Part shown: in pieces, positions 51,339 to 59,952 of the stretch | Numbering within the stretch: position 1 is the first letter of the stretch | How the letters are laid out: each line of letters starts with the position of its first letter | Origin: Candidatus Palauibacter poriticola | GTDB lineage: Bacteria > Gemmatimonadota > Gemmatimonadetes > Palauibacterales > Palauibacteraceae | Direction: 5' to 3' | NCBI GenBank assembly: GCA_012270965.1 | Contig: JAAXHJ010000041.1 | Location: 1-64,000 of the forward strand | Length of the DNA: 64,000 bases | Program-made: the position numbers and the translations under genes | Notes under the pieces: generated by a model | Seen by the model: only the letters and a program-made list of their open reading frames with translations | What the model was told of the DNA's origin: nothing | The model's database searches: none

Positions 51339-52112
51339 ATGTCTACGCGTGAACAGCCACATGTCGACGACGGAGCGCTGCTCGCTCTGCTCGACGGTGA
51401 GCTGACCACGGCGGAACGGAGAGCCGTCGAGATGCGCGTGGCGGCGTGCCCGGAGTGCGCGGCGCGGCGCGACGAACTGCGCTTCGCGACGCGGCGTGCG
51501 ACCGCGGCGCTCGACCTGCTCTCGGTGCCGCAGTCGCGGCTCGAGATGCCGGCGGCGCTGCGGGAAGCCGCGCGCGGGGCGCCGGTGCCGCTCGCAGGCG
51601 CGAGGGGGCACCGCTGGGCGAGGCTGAGCCGCCGCTCCGTCGCGGTGGCGGCGGGGATTACGCTTCTCGTCGCCGCGGGCGCCTACGCGGTACCGGGATC
51701 GCCGGTCAGGGGCTGGGTCGACGCCGGCATCGATGTGGTTACCGCGTGGATCGCGGGCGATCCCCAGGTCACCGGGGACGCCGGTCCCTCCCGGGTTTCG
51801 GTGGGTCCCCGCGACGGCACCGTACGGATCACGGTCGTCGGCGGGCACGAAGGCACCCGGTTGACGGTCGAACTGTCCGACGGGGAGACGGCCGCGGTGG
51901 CGGCCCGCGACGCGAGCTTTCACGTGGAGCCGGGCGTCATCGAGGTCGCGGGAGCGGCGGATGAGATCCGCGTGACCTTGCCGCGGGACGCCGCGATCGG
52001 TTCCGTAGTCATCGATGAGAGCGAGGTCGTCCGCCTCGAGGATGGCGAGTTGCGGCGCACGGATTCGGCGGCTGCGAGTCCCGTGGAGATCTTTCTCGGC
52101 ACCGACGGGTAG
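51339..52112 (+). CDS. Membrane-bound anti-sigma factor with altered zinc motif
   Basis: 257 residues; GAGGATGAG precedes ATG 51339. The N-terminal zf-HC2/ZAS-like domain has His8 and the pair CPEC (37-40), but the second His of the H-x3-C-x2-C motif is Arg33, so zinc binding may be changed. One membrane segment lies at ~98-117 (SVAVAAGITLLVAAGAYAVPG), followed by a ~140-residue beta-rich outside domain (GTVRITVVGGHEGTRLTVELSDGE). It should hold the sigma factor until an outside signal arrives. Confidence 0.85.
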   Translation: MSTREQPHVDDGALLALLDGELTTAERRAVEMRVAACPECAARRDELRFATRRATAALDLLSVPQSRLEMPAALREAARGAPVPLAGARGHRWARLSRRSVAVAAGITLLVAAGAYAVPGSPVRGWVDAGIDVVTAWIAGDPQVTGDAGPSRVSVGPRDGTVRITVVGGHEGTRLTVELSDGETAAVAARDASFHVEPGVIEVAGAADEIRVTLPRDAAIGSVVIDESEVVRLEDGELRRTDSAAASPVEIFLGTDG

Positions 52113-52190
52113 CAGCTCAGGTAGCCGACGCCGCCGTGTGGACGACGGTGACCTGACGATCTGAGCGAGCCTCGAAGGGTGGATCCCGGG

Positions 52191-54515
52191 ATGACGAAGC
52201 CCATGTACCGAAGGTCGGGGTTCGTCTCCCATCCGTGGCGATTCGCCCTGCTCCTCGGCCCGGTGTCGGCCTGCCTCCCCGCTTCGCCGGTTCTCGCCCA
52301 GGATCCCCCGCCGCCCCCTCCTTCCGAGGACGCGCCGGTCGTCGGGGCCGTCTTCGGCCGCGTGCTGCGCGCCGAAACCCAGACGCCGATCGCGGCCGCT
52401 TCGGTGGAAATCCGCTTTCCCGCCTTCTCCTGGTTCCTCGTTACGGATGACGACGGCGTCTACCGGGCGGAAGGGCTTCCGCCGGGACCCATCTTTCTCG
52501 TCGCGCGGGCGCTGGATCGCGAACCGCTGGCCGCCAGCATCGTGGTTCCCGCGGGCCGAGATGTCCCGCTCGAGCTGGCCCTGGAACGGCGACCCGTCGC
52601 GATGCCCAGCCTGTTCGCCCACATCTTCGCACGGCGGCTGGCCGCCCCGGGCCTCACCCGCGCCGGATTCCGGGAGGAGGGAGAAACGGAACTCCGCGCG
52701 CTGGATTCGTCTCCGGGCGTGGCGGAGGCGGGTCTGACGCTGGATGATTCCGGCATCGATTCGGCGGATCCAACCAGCGTGCTCTACGTGCGGGGCGCCG
52801 CGTCGGACCTGAAGCTCGTGCTGCTCGACGGCGCGCCGGTCTATGCGCCCTTCCATCTCAGCGGACTCCTCGACGCCTTTCCGGACGGCGTGCTCGACGA
52901 GGCGTCGCTGTACATCGGAGGCACGCCGGCCCGCTACGACGGGGGACTGTCCTACGTCCTCGACCTCAAGCTCCGGGAGGGAGATGCGGAGAGCTTCCGC
53001 GTCGCCGGCGCGGCCGACCTCCTGGGCGGCACTCTGCGGGCGGAGGGCCCGATCGGACCCGCGGGGCGGATCCTCCTCAGCGGCCGGGCGCTGCACGGAC
53101 TCGGCTATCCGATCATCACGAGCGAGGGGGAAATGCCGTACGCGTACGGCGATGTCCTGGGCCGGCTCGACTATCGTCTGGGGCCCGGAGACTTCACGGC
53201 CACCGGGTTCTGGAACCGCGAAGCCGTCCTGCTCGACATCGGGCGGCTGGAGGACGCCGGGGCGGTGGAGTCGGCCTACTGGGGTAATCTGGCGGGGTCC
53301 GCGAGCTATCGGGTTCCGCTGGCCGACGGCACGTTCACGCTGAGGGGTGCCCACGGACGGTTCGGCACGGGCCTGCCGTTGCCGCGCGACAAGGAACTGG
53401 ACTTCGAGGTCTCCTTCGCGGACGTCATCGCACGGACGGTACGAACCCGCACCGAGGCGCTGTTCGAGTCGGGAGGCCGCGAGATTCGGTGGGCCGCGGG
53501 CGGTGGCTTCGACTCGTACGAGACGGTGGTGGACCGGCGGACGGTACTCGGCGGCAGAACGGCACACGACGCCATCCACGCGGTGCGGCGCGCCGACGTG
53601 TGGGCCGGCTGGGGCGAGGCCATCTGGGAGGTGGCCCCGCAAGTCGAGGTGAGGGGAGGATTCCGGACCAGCTATTTCGCCCCCTCCGGCCGTGCGAAGT
53701 TCGCGCCGCGAGGCACCTTCACCTGGCACCTTACGGAAGCGGCGGATCTCCGTTTTTCGGCCGGGAGGTTTTATCAGGTTGTGCGCGGACCCGAATCCAT
53801 CCTCTCGGGAGACCTCACCGGACCCACGATCGGCGGCGTCCTGCCCACGTTGGATCCCGACCCGCTCCCGCCGTCGACGCCGGGGTCCGGTATCGCGGGA
53901 GCCTCCCACTTCGTGGTCGGATTCGCGAACTCGCTCGAGAACGGCGTCGATGTCGGCGTCGAAAGCTACCTCAAGTCCTTCGACGATCTCCCCGACGCCA
54001 ATCAGCTCTACTCCTGGGGCGGGGATCTGTGGGTGCAGGCGAAGGAGGGTCCGGTGCGGGGCTGGGTCGGCTACTCGATCGCGTTCGTGTGGACGAACGA
54101 TCCGGAGGAGGAGACCCCGTTCGTGGGTCGGCAGCTGCTCAGCGGCGGACTCTCCTCCGACGTGCGCGAGTTCGACTTGGGAATCCGGCTCGCCTACGGG
54201 GCCGGCCTGTCCTTCGCGTCCGTGACCGGGGGACGCGACGAGAAGGGCGCCCCGAGCGGGGACGATCCGCTGCCGGTGCTTTCGGGCGCGCCGGACGACT
54301 CGTATCTCCGGGTCGACGCGGAAATCTCGCGACGCTGGGTCGCGAGCATCGGCCGCTCGTCCGTCGAGATCGCCCCGTATGTGCGCGTGCTCAACGCGCT
54401 GGATCGCCGGGACGCGCTGTTCTATCAGACGACGTCGGACCAGCCGCTCACGCGTCCCGCCCCGCTCGCTTCCCTTCCCGTGATCGCCATCTTCGGCGTG
54501 TCGTGGTCTTTCTGA
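52191..54515 (+). CDS. TonB-dependent outer-membrane receptor
   Basis: 774 residues from ATG 52191 (GTG 52179 in frame is possible). A signal peptide ends PASPVLAQ. A carboxypeptidase-regulatory-like domain follows (GAVFGRVLRAETQTPIAAASVEI), then the plug (VLYVRGAASDLKLVLLDGAPVYAPFHLSGLLDAFPDG and the ARYDGG loop), and a long beta-barrel ending in Phe (GVSWSF), the sorting signal. It brings in an unknown large or scarce nutrient using TonB energy. It follows the sigma/anti-sigma pair, so it is a likely target or sensor of that system. Its last 68 bases overlap the recQ end on the other strand. Confidence 0.88.
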   Translation: MTKPMYRRSGFVSHPWRFALLLGPVSACLPASPVLAQDPPPPPPSEDAPVVGAVFGRVLRAETQTPIAAASVEIRFPAFSWFLVTDDDGVYRAEGLPPGPIFLVARALDREPLAASIVVPAGRDVPLELALERRPVAMPSLFAHIFARRLAAPGLTRAGFREEGETELRALDSSPGVAEAGLTLDDSGIDSADPTSVLYVRGAASDLKLVLLDGAPVYAPFHLSGLLDAFPDGVLDEASLYIGGTPARYDGGLSYVLDLKLREGDAESFRVAGAADLLGGTLRAEGPIGPAGRILLSGRALHGLGYPIITSEGEMPYAYGDVLGRLDYRLGPGDFTATGFWNREAVLLDIGRLEDAGAVESAYWGNLAGSASYRVPLADGTFTLRGAHGRFGTGLPLPRDKELDFEVSFADVIARTVRTRTEALFESGGREIRWAAGGGFDSYETVVDRRTVLGGRTAHDAIHAVRRADVWAGWGEAIWEVAPQVEVRGGFRTSYFAPSGRAKFAPRGTFTWHLTEAADLRFSAGRFYQVVRGPESILSGDLTGPTIGGVLPTLDPDPLPPSTPGSGIAGASHFVVGFANSLENGVDVGVESYLKSFDDLPDANQLYSWGGDLWVQAKEGPVRGWVGYSIAFVWTNDPEEETPFVGRQLLSGGLSSDVREFDLGIRLAYGAGLSFASVTGGRDEKGAPSGDDPLPVLSGAPDDSYLRVDAEISRRWVASIGRSSVEIAPYVRVLNALDRRDALFYQTTSDQPLTRPAPLASLPVIAIFGVSWSF

Positions 54516-55917
54516 CGCTCGCTTCGGGGGGGCGCGCGGGCGCGGCCCGGGTCGGGGCGGGTGCGACCCGGGTCGGAGCCGGTGCGGCCCGGGTGCGGTC
54601 GCAGTTGTCACAGCCGTCGCAGAGCGGAGCGCGTTCGCCGAAGTAGGCGGCGATGGCCGCCCGGCGGCAGTCGGCGGTCTCGATGTAGGCTCGCATCGCG
54701 GCGCGCCGTTCGGCGTCGATGGCGACCCGGTCGGAGCCGGGCGGCCGGCTGCCCGGCCGGGGGCGCTCGCGCCGGCCGAACGGAAGGGCGCGGCGGCGAT
54801 TCCCGCGGATCGCGACCATCACGCAGCGCGCCTGTTCGCCGTCGCGGCCGGCGCGACCCGCTTCCTGGACGTACTCCTCCAGCGATTGCGGGGCACCGAG
54901 ATGCGCGACGAGACGCACGTGCGGGTGGTCGATCCCCATGCCGAACGCGGTCGTGGCGCAGACTACGCGAATGCTCCCGTCCAGGAAGGCCCGCTGCGTC
55001 GCCTGGCGCCGCTCGATCGGCAGACGCGCATGGTACGGCGCGCTGGGCACCCCCGTCCTCGAGAGCGCAATCGCAAGCCGCGCACTCAGTCCCCGGGTGC
55101 GCGCGTAGACCACCGCCGACGCCCCCCCGCACGCCGCCACCTCGCGTCGCACGCGCCGATAGGCTTCGCGCGTATCGGGGGCCATCTCCACGGAGTAGCA
55201 CAGGTTCGGGCGGTTTCCGGGCACGAAGATGCGGATCGCCCCCTCCATCCCCAGGAAGCGCTCGATCTCGCGCCGCGTTCGCCACGTCGCGGTGGCGGTG
55301 AGCGCCGTCAGCGGCGGGCTCCCCATCCTCTCCCTCGCACGTCCGATGTGCAGGTACGACGGACGGAAGTCGTGCCCCCACTGGGAGACGCAGTGCGCCT
55401 CGTCCACCGCGATGCCCGCCACGCCAACCTCGCGCAGGCGATCGCACACGGCTCGGTTCTCCAAGCGCTCGGGCGCGAGGTACAGGAGGTCAAGTTCACC
55501 ACGCCGGGCGCGCTCGAGCGCTTCGTTCACCTCTTCGCGCGGGGTGGCGCCCGTCCAACCGAGCGCCCGCATGCCCCGGCGCGCGGCCCCGGCGACCTGA
55601 TCCTCGATGAGCGAGATGAGCGGCGACACGACAAGGGTCGCCCGCGGACGCAGTAGCGCGGGGATCTGGAAGCACGCCGACTTGCCGAAGCCCGTCGGAA
55701 GCACCGCGAGGGTGTCGCGGCCGCTGAGCACGGCCTCCACCACGCTCGCCTGCGCGGGACGGAAGTCGTCGTAGCCGAACCGGTCCCGCAGGAGGCCGCG
55801 CGCCTCCCGGAGAGTGGCCCCAGCAGTCCGTGACGAACCCCCGCTGGGTTCGAGCGGCGCTGCATCCCGCCTGAACGCTCCGCTCGGCGTCGCTCCTCGG
55901 TCACATGGTTCCGCCAT
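54448..55917 (-). CDS. recQ: RecQ-family DNA helicase, short form
   Basis: 489 residues from ATG 55917, with GAGGGAGA before it. Helicase motifs are in order: TGFGKSA (I), DEAHCVSQWGHDFRPSYL (II/DEAH), LTATAT (III) and QEAGRAGRDGE (VI). The zinc-binding part appears as DCRRAAIAAYF...CDGCDNC. The HRDC domain is missing and the winged helix looks shortened; the protein instead ends in APAPTRV-type repeats and a basic tail. The 3' end overlaps the TonB-receptor gene by 68 bases in the opposite direction. The N-terminal ~25 residues include a copy of a dispersed repeat. Confidence 0.9.
   Translation of the reverse strand: MAEPCDRGATPSGAFRRDAAPLEPSGGSSRTAGATLREARGLLRDRFGYDDFRPAQASVVEAVLSGRDTLAVLPTGFGKSACFQIPALLRPRATLVVSPLISLIEDQVAGAARRGMRALGWTGATPREEVNEALERARRGELDLLYLAPERLENRAVCDRLREVGVAGIAVDEAHCVSQWGHDFRPSYLHIGRARERMGSPPLTALTATATWRTRREIERFLGMEGAIRIFVPGNRPNLCYSVEMAPDTREAYRRVRREVAACGGASAVVYARTRGLSARLAIALSRTGVPSAPYHARLPIERRQATQRAFLDGSIRVVCATTAFGMGIDHPHVRLVAHLGAPQSLEEYVQEAGRAGRDGEQARCVMVAIRGNRRRALPFGRRERPRPGSRPPGSDRVAIDAERRAAMRAYIETADCRRAAIAAYFGERAPLCDGCDNCDRTRAAPAPTRVAPAPTRAAPARPPEASVRKTTTRRRWRSREGKRAGRDA
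54540..54600. repeat. 21-base tandem repeats in the recQ 3' end
   Basis: Nearly three units of a 21-base repeat (GTGCGACCCGGGTCGGAGCC-like) start at about 54540, 54561 and 54582. They encode the APAPTRV/APAPTRA/APARPPE stretch of RecQ. Confidence 0.85.
55842..55885. repeat. 44-base dispersed repeat, copy 1
   Basis: Matches 58099-58142 at 40 of 44 positions; begins CGCTGGGTTCGAGCGGCGC. This copy lies inside the recQ N-terminus. Confidence 0.88.
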
Positions 55918-56247
55918 TCTCCCTCGTCCCTCCTTGTCAGGCGGGCGCTTTACCGCTCTCGGCGCTGACGCGGAGTTTCGCCACGGACTGCCGGGGCGAT
56001 CCGTGGCGGGGCCCCTTTCGGTAGTCACACCCTAAGATGCGCCGTGCGATCACCGTGGGATCAACTCGCAGTAGACGTCGCCGACTTTCGGCCGCGAGGC
56101 GGGCACCGTCGGCTCGATGGGCTCGCCGGGCGGCGAGCGACGACGATCGTGGGCGGGGCGGTGAGGGCCGCCGAATCGTGGGCCGGGCCGGCGTCCGCAA
56201 CCGATCTGGGGGCGGGGCGGCGTGCGCGGCCGAATCGTGCCCCGGGG
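55918..56247. other. Intergenic region holding a dispersed repeat
   Basis: 330 bases without a recognised gene, between divergently placed recQ (reading left) and the end of the small-membrane-protein pair. It carries a copy of the 36-base repeat at 55954-55989, related to 57257-57292. It also carries two imperfect GGCC(GCC)GAATCGTG segments near 56170-56240. Confidence 0.55.
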
Positions 56248-56409
56248 TTAGGCGTTCGTTCGCCCCAGGCGGAGAACGACGGCGGCGATGAGGAGGCCGC
56301 AGCCCGCGCCGGCCACGAAATCCTGCTCGGTGAGCGCGCCGATGAACCACATGGCGCCCCCGGCCAGGCCGAGGCCGATCTGCAGCCGCAGCCACCAGTC
56401 GCGGCTCAT
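56248..56409 (-). CDS. Two-segment small membrane protein, 53 residues
   Basis: From ATG 56409, overlapping the stop of the upstream membrane-protein gene by four bases (ATGA). The sequence MSRDWWLRLQIGLGLAGGAM-WFIGALTEQDFVAGAGC-GLLIAAVVLRLGRTNA predicts two membrane helices joined by a short acidic loop. Unknown function. The coupling and the hydrophobic pattern support a real gene that is easily missed because of its size. Confidence 0.55.
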   Translation of the reverse strand: MSRDWWLRLQIGLGLAGGAMWFIGALTEQDFVAGAGCGLLIAAVVLRLGRTNA

Positions 56410-57128
56410 TCGTCGATCGGGCGGGCGGGCGGCGTCTCGTCGATCGGGCGGGCGACCGGCGTTTCGTAGCCCGCTTCCCCCCAGCCCAGCGTCGCGCCGG
56501 CGATCGCCCCCCACAGCACGTTGACCGCAAGGATGGAGAAGACGACGAACACCCCCCGCCCCGCGTAGAGCGCGAGCGCGGACACCAGGGGGAGTTCCCC
56601 TCGCGCAAAGTCCAGCGCCGGCTCGCCGAGGCCGAGCCGGATGACGACGTAGAGGGTCGGCGCAAGGGCGAAGGTCGCGCCCCGAGACGCCGGCGAGCCG
56701 GGCAGATGGGTGTAGAGCACGCCGAGCATGAGGCCCCACACGGCGCCGCTTCCGAGGTGCGACAGGAACTCCGCGCCCGTCCACCCCGAAGTCAGTCCCA
56801 TGCTCAGCGCTCCGATGGAACCGAACATCGCCACGACCGAGCGGGCGGCGGCGGATGCCGCGGCGCCGAGGAGGCCGCCGAGCAGCCCGAGCCCGAGGCG
56901 GGCGCTCAGATCGAGCCGGCCCTCCACCGCGGTGCCGTGCGCGCCGCCTCCGAGGAGCACGCCCGTCGCGGCGAGCGCCGCGATGAGTAGGAGGACGGCG
57001 AGCGTGAGCGGCGCCCCGTCCGTCGTGAGGAGAACGATCCCCGTCGCGCCGGCGCCCAGCGCCCCGACCCGCCACAGGAAGGCCGACCCCGATGCCCAAG
57101 CCACGCCCCGCTCGCCCCGCTCGCTCAT
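56406..57128 (-). CDS. Polytopic membrane protein of unknown function
   Basis: 240 residues with six to seven hydrophobic segments, for example VGALGAGATGIVLL, LLLIAALAATGVLLGG and FVVFSILAVNVLWGAIAGATLGWGE. Segments are Gly/Ala-rich. Its C-terminus is a repeated ARPIDETPPARPIDE encoded by a 27-base repeat. I do not recognise a family. The 53-residue membrane protein follows with a four-base overlap, so the two may form one complex (inference). Confidence 0.6.
   Translation of the reverse strand: MSERGERGVAWASGSAFLWRVGALGAGATGIVLLTTDGAPLTLAVLLLIAALAATGVLLGGGAHGTAVEGRLDLSARLGLGLLGGLLGAAASAAARSVVAMFGSIGALSMGLTSGWTGAEFLSHLGSGAVWGLMLGVLYTHLPGSPASRGATFALAPTLYVVIRLGLGEPALDFARGELPLVSALALYAGRGVFVVFSILAVNVLWGAIAGATLGWGEAGYETPVARPIDETPPARPIDE
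56410..56454. repeat. Repeated 18-base segment at the gene end
   Basis: TCGTCGATCGGGCGGGCG occurs at 56410-56427 and 56437-56454, 27 bases apart. It encodes the duplicated ARPIDE tail of the membrane protein. Confidence 0.92.
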
Positions 57129-57169
57129 GCCGTCGCTCCCCTTCTCCCGTTTCTGCGAAACTCCTCAGC

Positions 57170-57206
57170 GTCTCAGTGCTGCGAGGTGGCGGACCCAGCG
57201 GCTATG
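57170..57206. repeat. 37-base dispersed repeat, copy 2
   Basis: Partner of 47489-47525 (30 of 37 identical), lying between the crotonase gene and the polytopic membrane-protein gene. Confidence 0.7.
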
Positions 57207-57252
57207 AACTGTTCGCCCGTCCGCGGCAGCCCGAGGCAGACCCCGCTGCGCT

Positions 57253-58050
57253 TCAGCGCTCTCGGTGCCGACGCGGGGTCTTGCCGCGGGCTCCCAGAAA
57301 GCGGCGGATGCCGGACTGGCAGTCGTCCGTCATGCGGGCGAGCGCGTTCACGCGCGCGCCGGTCGCGACCGCGGCCTCGAAGCTCTGGCCGTCCGTGCCG
57401 TACAGCAGCTTCTTCGTGAGCGCGAGCGCGGATGCGCTCCGCCCGGCGAGCTCGGCCAAGAGGGCGGAGCATGCCGCCTCGAACTCCGCGTCCGGGTAGA
57501 TCCGGTTCACGAGGCCCAGCCGCGACGCCTCCGCCGCATCGACCGTGTCGCCGAGCAACATCAACTCGAAGGCGCGCTTCTCCCCCAGGTTCCGGCGCAG
57601 GATCGCCGTCACCATCGCGGGCACGAAACCGAGCCGCACCTCCGGGTAGCCGAAGCGGGCGCTCTCCGCCGCGAGCACGAGGTCGCACGCCGTCGCGAGG
57701 CCGCACCCGCCGGCCAGCGCCCGGCCTTGCACGAGCGCGACGACCGGCTTCGAGAGTCTCCTCAGAAGCGTGAACAGTTCGCCCAGCGCTTCCGCCTCCC
57801 GCAGGCTGGCCATGACCCCCTCCTCGACCGAGGCCTGCACCTCCTCCAAGTCGGCACCCGCGCAGAAGTCCGGGCCGCGCCCCCCGATCCCGATCACGCG
57901 CACCCGGGCGTCGGCCTCGGCAAGCGCGAGCGCCTCCTTCATCTCCGCAACGAGCGCCCCGCTCAGCGCATTGCGGCGGTCCGCGCGGTCGAGACGGATC
58001 CGGTTCACGCCGATCCGCTCGTCGATTTCTATCTCAAGGTATTCGAACAT
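57253..58050 (-). CDS. Crotonase-family protein, methylglutaconyl-CoA-hydratase-like
   Basis: 265 residues. Motifs are FCAGADLEEVQ and RALAGGCGLATACD. The usual first Glu is Gly in GGCGLAT, while the second acidic site is present in YPEVRLGFVPAMV. This pattern fits hydratases acting on branched intermediates such as 3-methylglutaconyl-CoA or isohexenylglutaconyl-CoA. That agrees with its neighbours upstream: split AtuA, a carboxyltransferase and a B12-binding subunit. The C-terminal residues (GARGKTPRRHRER) lie in a copy of a dispersed repeat, so the normal end may have been altered. Confidence 0.85.
   Translation of the reverse strand: MFEYLEIEIDERIGVNRIRLDRADRRNALSGALVAEMKEALALAEADARVRVIGIGGRGPDFCAGADLEEVQASVEEGVMASLREAEALGELFTLLRRLSKPVVALVQGRALAGGCGLATACDLVLAAESARFGYPEVRLGFVPAMVTAILRRNLGEKRAFELMLLGDTVDAAEASRLGLVNRIYPDAEFEAACSALLAELAGRSASALALTKKLLYGTDGQSFEAAVATGARVNALARMTDDCQSGIRRFLGARGKTPRRHRER
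57257..57292. repeat. 36-base dispersed repeat covering the crotonase stop
   Basis: Begins CGCTCTCGGTGCCGACGCGG. It matches 55954-55989 at 29 of 36 positions and, over the longer span 57244-57290, the copy at 46461-46501. It encodes the last residues of the crotonase protein. Confidence 0.65.
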
Positions 58051-58098
58051 GGCCCCCCCGAGTCCCCGACCGCGTCAAGCAGGCCGCAGCGAGAGGTC

Positions 58099-58142
58099 CG
58101 CTGCGTTCGAGCGGCGCCGCATCCCGCCTGAACGCCACGCTC
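58099..58142. repeat. 44-base dispersed repeat, copy 2
   Basis: Partner of 55842-55885 (40 of 44 identical), ending three bases before the stop codon of the AtuA C-terminal gene. Confidence 0.88.
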
Positions 58143-58144
58143 TG

Positions 58145-58483
58145 CTAGTCCGTCCGGTCGAGGAGATGGTCCGGCACGTCGATCTCCATCCTGAGCAGAG
58201 CGGTGGCGAAGGTCTTTCCCTGCGCATCCAGCATGAGCGACACCGTTCCGCCGCCCCCCAGCGAGCGGTGGAGGCGGAAGTTGAGCGCGCGCAGGTTTGG
58301 AAGCTCGAAACGCTCGACTTCGCCTTCGCAGATCCCTTGGAAGTGGTGTTTCACTCGTTCCGCCGTGACTTCCTTTACCAAGAACGGATAAATCGAAGGT
58401 CGAAAGGCGATAAGACCCACGTTCGCCGTGTCTCCCTTGTCCCCCGAACGGGCGAAGGCGACCTCCCCCAAGCGCACTCTCAC
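58145..58483 (-). CDS. AtuA C-terminal-like (ferredoxin-fold) small subunit
   Basis: 112 residues from GTG 58483, overlapping the larger AtuA gene's stop (GTGA). RLGEVAFARSGDKGDTANVGLIAF is the start of the small domain that in many organisms forms the C-terminus of the acyclic-terpene-utilisation protein AtuA. Here it is a separate gene. It probably pairs with the large subunit encoded just upstream. Confidence 0.88.
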   Translation of the reverse strand: MRVRLGEVAFARSGDKGDTANVGLIAFRPSIYPFLVKEVTAERVKHHFQGICEGEVERFELPNLRALNFRLHRSLGGGGTVSLMLDAQGKTFATALLRMEIDVPDHLLDRTD

Positions 58484-59952
58484 AGTTCCATCGTCTCCAC
58501 CTTCACGTTGCCCTCCACGACCCCGCGGTCGATGAGCGCGGGCCAGTAGGCGACGACCTCCCGCACGCGGGGGCGGCCGCCCGCGAAGCCGGTGACGGTG
58601 GGCGGGCCGGCAAGGATGAGGGGGGCAATCTCCCGGCTGAAGCGCGACACGGCGCGGCGGTCCGGACTGCGGACGCCGACCCGCAGCGTGACCTCGGGCA
58701 GGTCGTCGGAGGGGGTGCCGGCCAGCGGCCCGTGACAGGCGCCGGCGCCGACGATCTCCGTTCGGATCTCGTCGAACTCGAGCCCCAGGTGCCGCAGGCG
58801 GCCCCGGAGTATCTCGTCCGCGCGCCGCGCCTTGTCCACCGCGTCGGGCCAAGCGTAGGTCAGGGCGCCCACCGCCTTGAAGCCATCGTGGTACGCGATG
58901 GACACCTTGAGCTTGTCCGTGCGCGAGCGGCCGGCCACGCCGTCGACCCGGACGCGGTCCCGCCCCAGATCGCGCAGCCGGATGGTCGAGAAGTCCGCGA
59001 TCACATCCGGCGTGATGTACTCCCGCGGGTCGCCGAGTTCGTACACGATCTGCTCCGCGACGGTCGCCCAGGTCACCCGCCCGCCAAGCTCCGGGTGCTT
59101 CGTCACCACGAAGGTTCCGTCCTCTTCGGCTTCGATGATGGGATAGCCCGGCAGCGTGAGGTCGATCTCCCGCCAGTCGACGAGCGAGTTTCCGCCGGAG
59201 GCTTGGCAGCCGCACTCGTTGATGTGCCCGGCGACGACCCCGTGCGCGAGCCGGTCCCAGTCGTCGGCCGGCCAGGAGAACTCGTGCATGAGCGGCGCGT
59301 AGGTGAGCGCCGTGTCCGTCGAGCGCCCGGCCACGACGATGTCCGCCTCCTGCCGCAGCGCCTCGATGATCGGTTCGGCGCCGAGGTACGCGTTTGCGGC
59401 GGCAACCCGGTCGCGGACGGCGGAGAGCGGCTCCCCCGTCTCCATGTGGCGAAGTTCGTGTCCCGCCGCGAGGAGGTCGTCGAGCGAGTCCATCAGGTCA
59501 TCACCCGTGATCACCGCCACGCGGGGGCGGCGCGGCAGCGACTCGTCCGCGAACGCGAACCCGAGTTCGGCCCGGCACGCCTCCGGGTTCACGCCGCCCG
59601 CGTTCGAGACGACGCGGATCTCCCGCTCGAGGAGATCGCGGACGAGGTCGTCCATCAGGGGCACGAAGTCGCGCGCGTAGCCGGCGTTGGGGTTCCGGTC
59701 CCGCTGCTTTTGCATGATCGACATCGTGATCTCGGCCAGGTAGTCGAGCATCAGGTAGTCGATCGGTCCGCGCCGCACCTGCAGCTTCGGCGCCTCCTGC
59801 CAGTCCCCCCAGAACCCCTGCCCGGCGGCGACCCGCACGCGGCGCCCGCCGTCGCGTCCGACACGGGCCGGGAGCGGCCGCTCCTCGAGTCCCACCGCGG
59901 TGGACCCCTCTTCGAGCGCGAGGGCCTCCCCCGCCCCGGGCCGCGCGTTCAC
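58480..59952 (-). CDS. AtuA-family protein (DUF1446), large part
   Basis: 490 residues from GTG 59952, overlapping the carboxyltransferase stop by four bases. The DUF1446 pattern is clear: RVAAGQGFWGDWQEAP, GPIDYLMLDYLAEITMSIM, NAGGVNPEACR, and VAGRSTDTALTYAPLMHEF, followed by GHINECGCQASGGN. AtuA is needed for growth on citronellol and similar acyclic terpenes, but its reaction is not established. The same pair is also found in clusters for leucine/isovalerate-type catabolism. The gene lies between a biotin-dependent carboxyltransferase and the small AtuA subunit. Confidence 0.9.
   Translation of the reverse strand: MNARPGAGEALALEEGSTAVGLEERPLPARVGRDGGRRVRVAAGQGFWGDWQEAPKLQVRRGPIDYLMLDYLAEITMSIMQKQRDRNPNAGYARDFVPLMDDLVRDLLEREIRVVSNAGGVNPEACRAELGFAFADESLPRRPRVAVITGDDLMDSLDDLLAAGHELRHMETGEPLSAVRDRVAAANAYLGAEPIIEALRQEADIVVAGRSTDTALTYAPLMHEFSWPADDWDRLAHGVVAGHINECGCQASGGNSLVDWREIDLTLPGYPIIEAEEDGTFVVTKHPELGGRVTWATVAEQIVYELGDPREYITPDVIADFSTIRLRDLGRDRVRVDGVAGRSRTDKLKVSIAYHDGFKAVGALTYAWPDAVDKARRADEILRGRLRHLGLEFDEIRTEIVGAGACHGPLAGTPSDDLPEVTLRVGVRSPDRRAVSRFSREIAPLILAGPPTVTGFAGGRPRVREVVAYWPALIDRGVVEGNVKVETMEL

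Noticed and set aside
50988..54611. 1207-codon minus-strand frame across the sigma/anti-sigma/TonB genes
   Set aside because: Antisense to three well-supported genes, with low-complexity Arg-rich translation.
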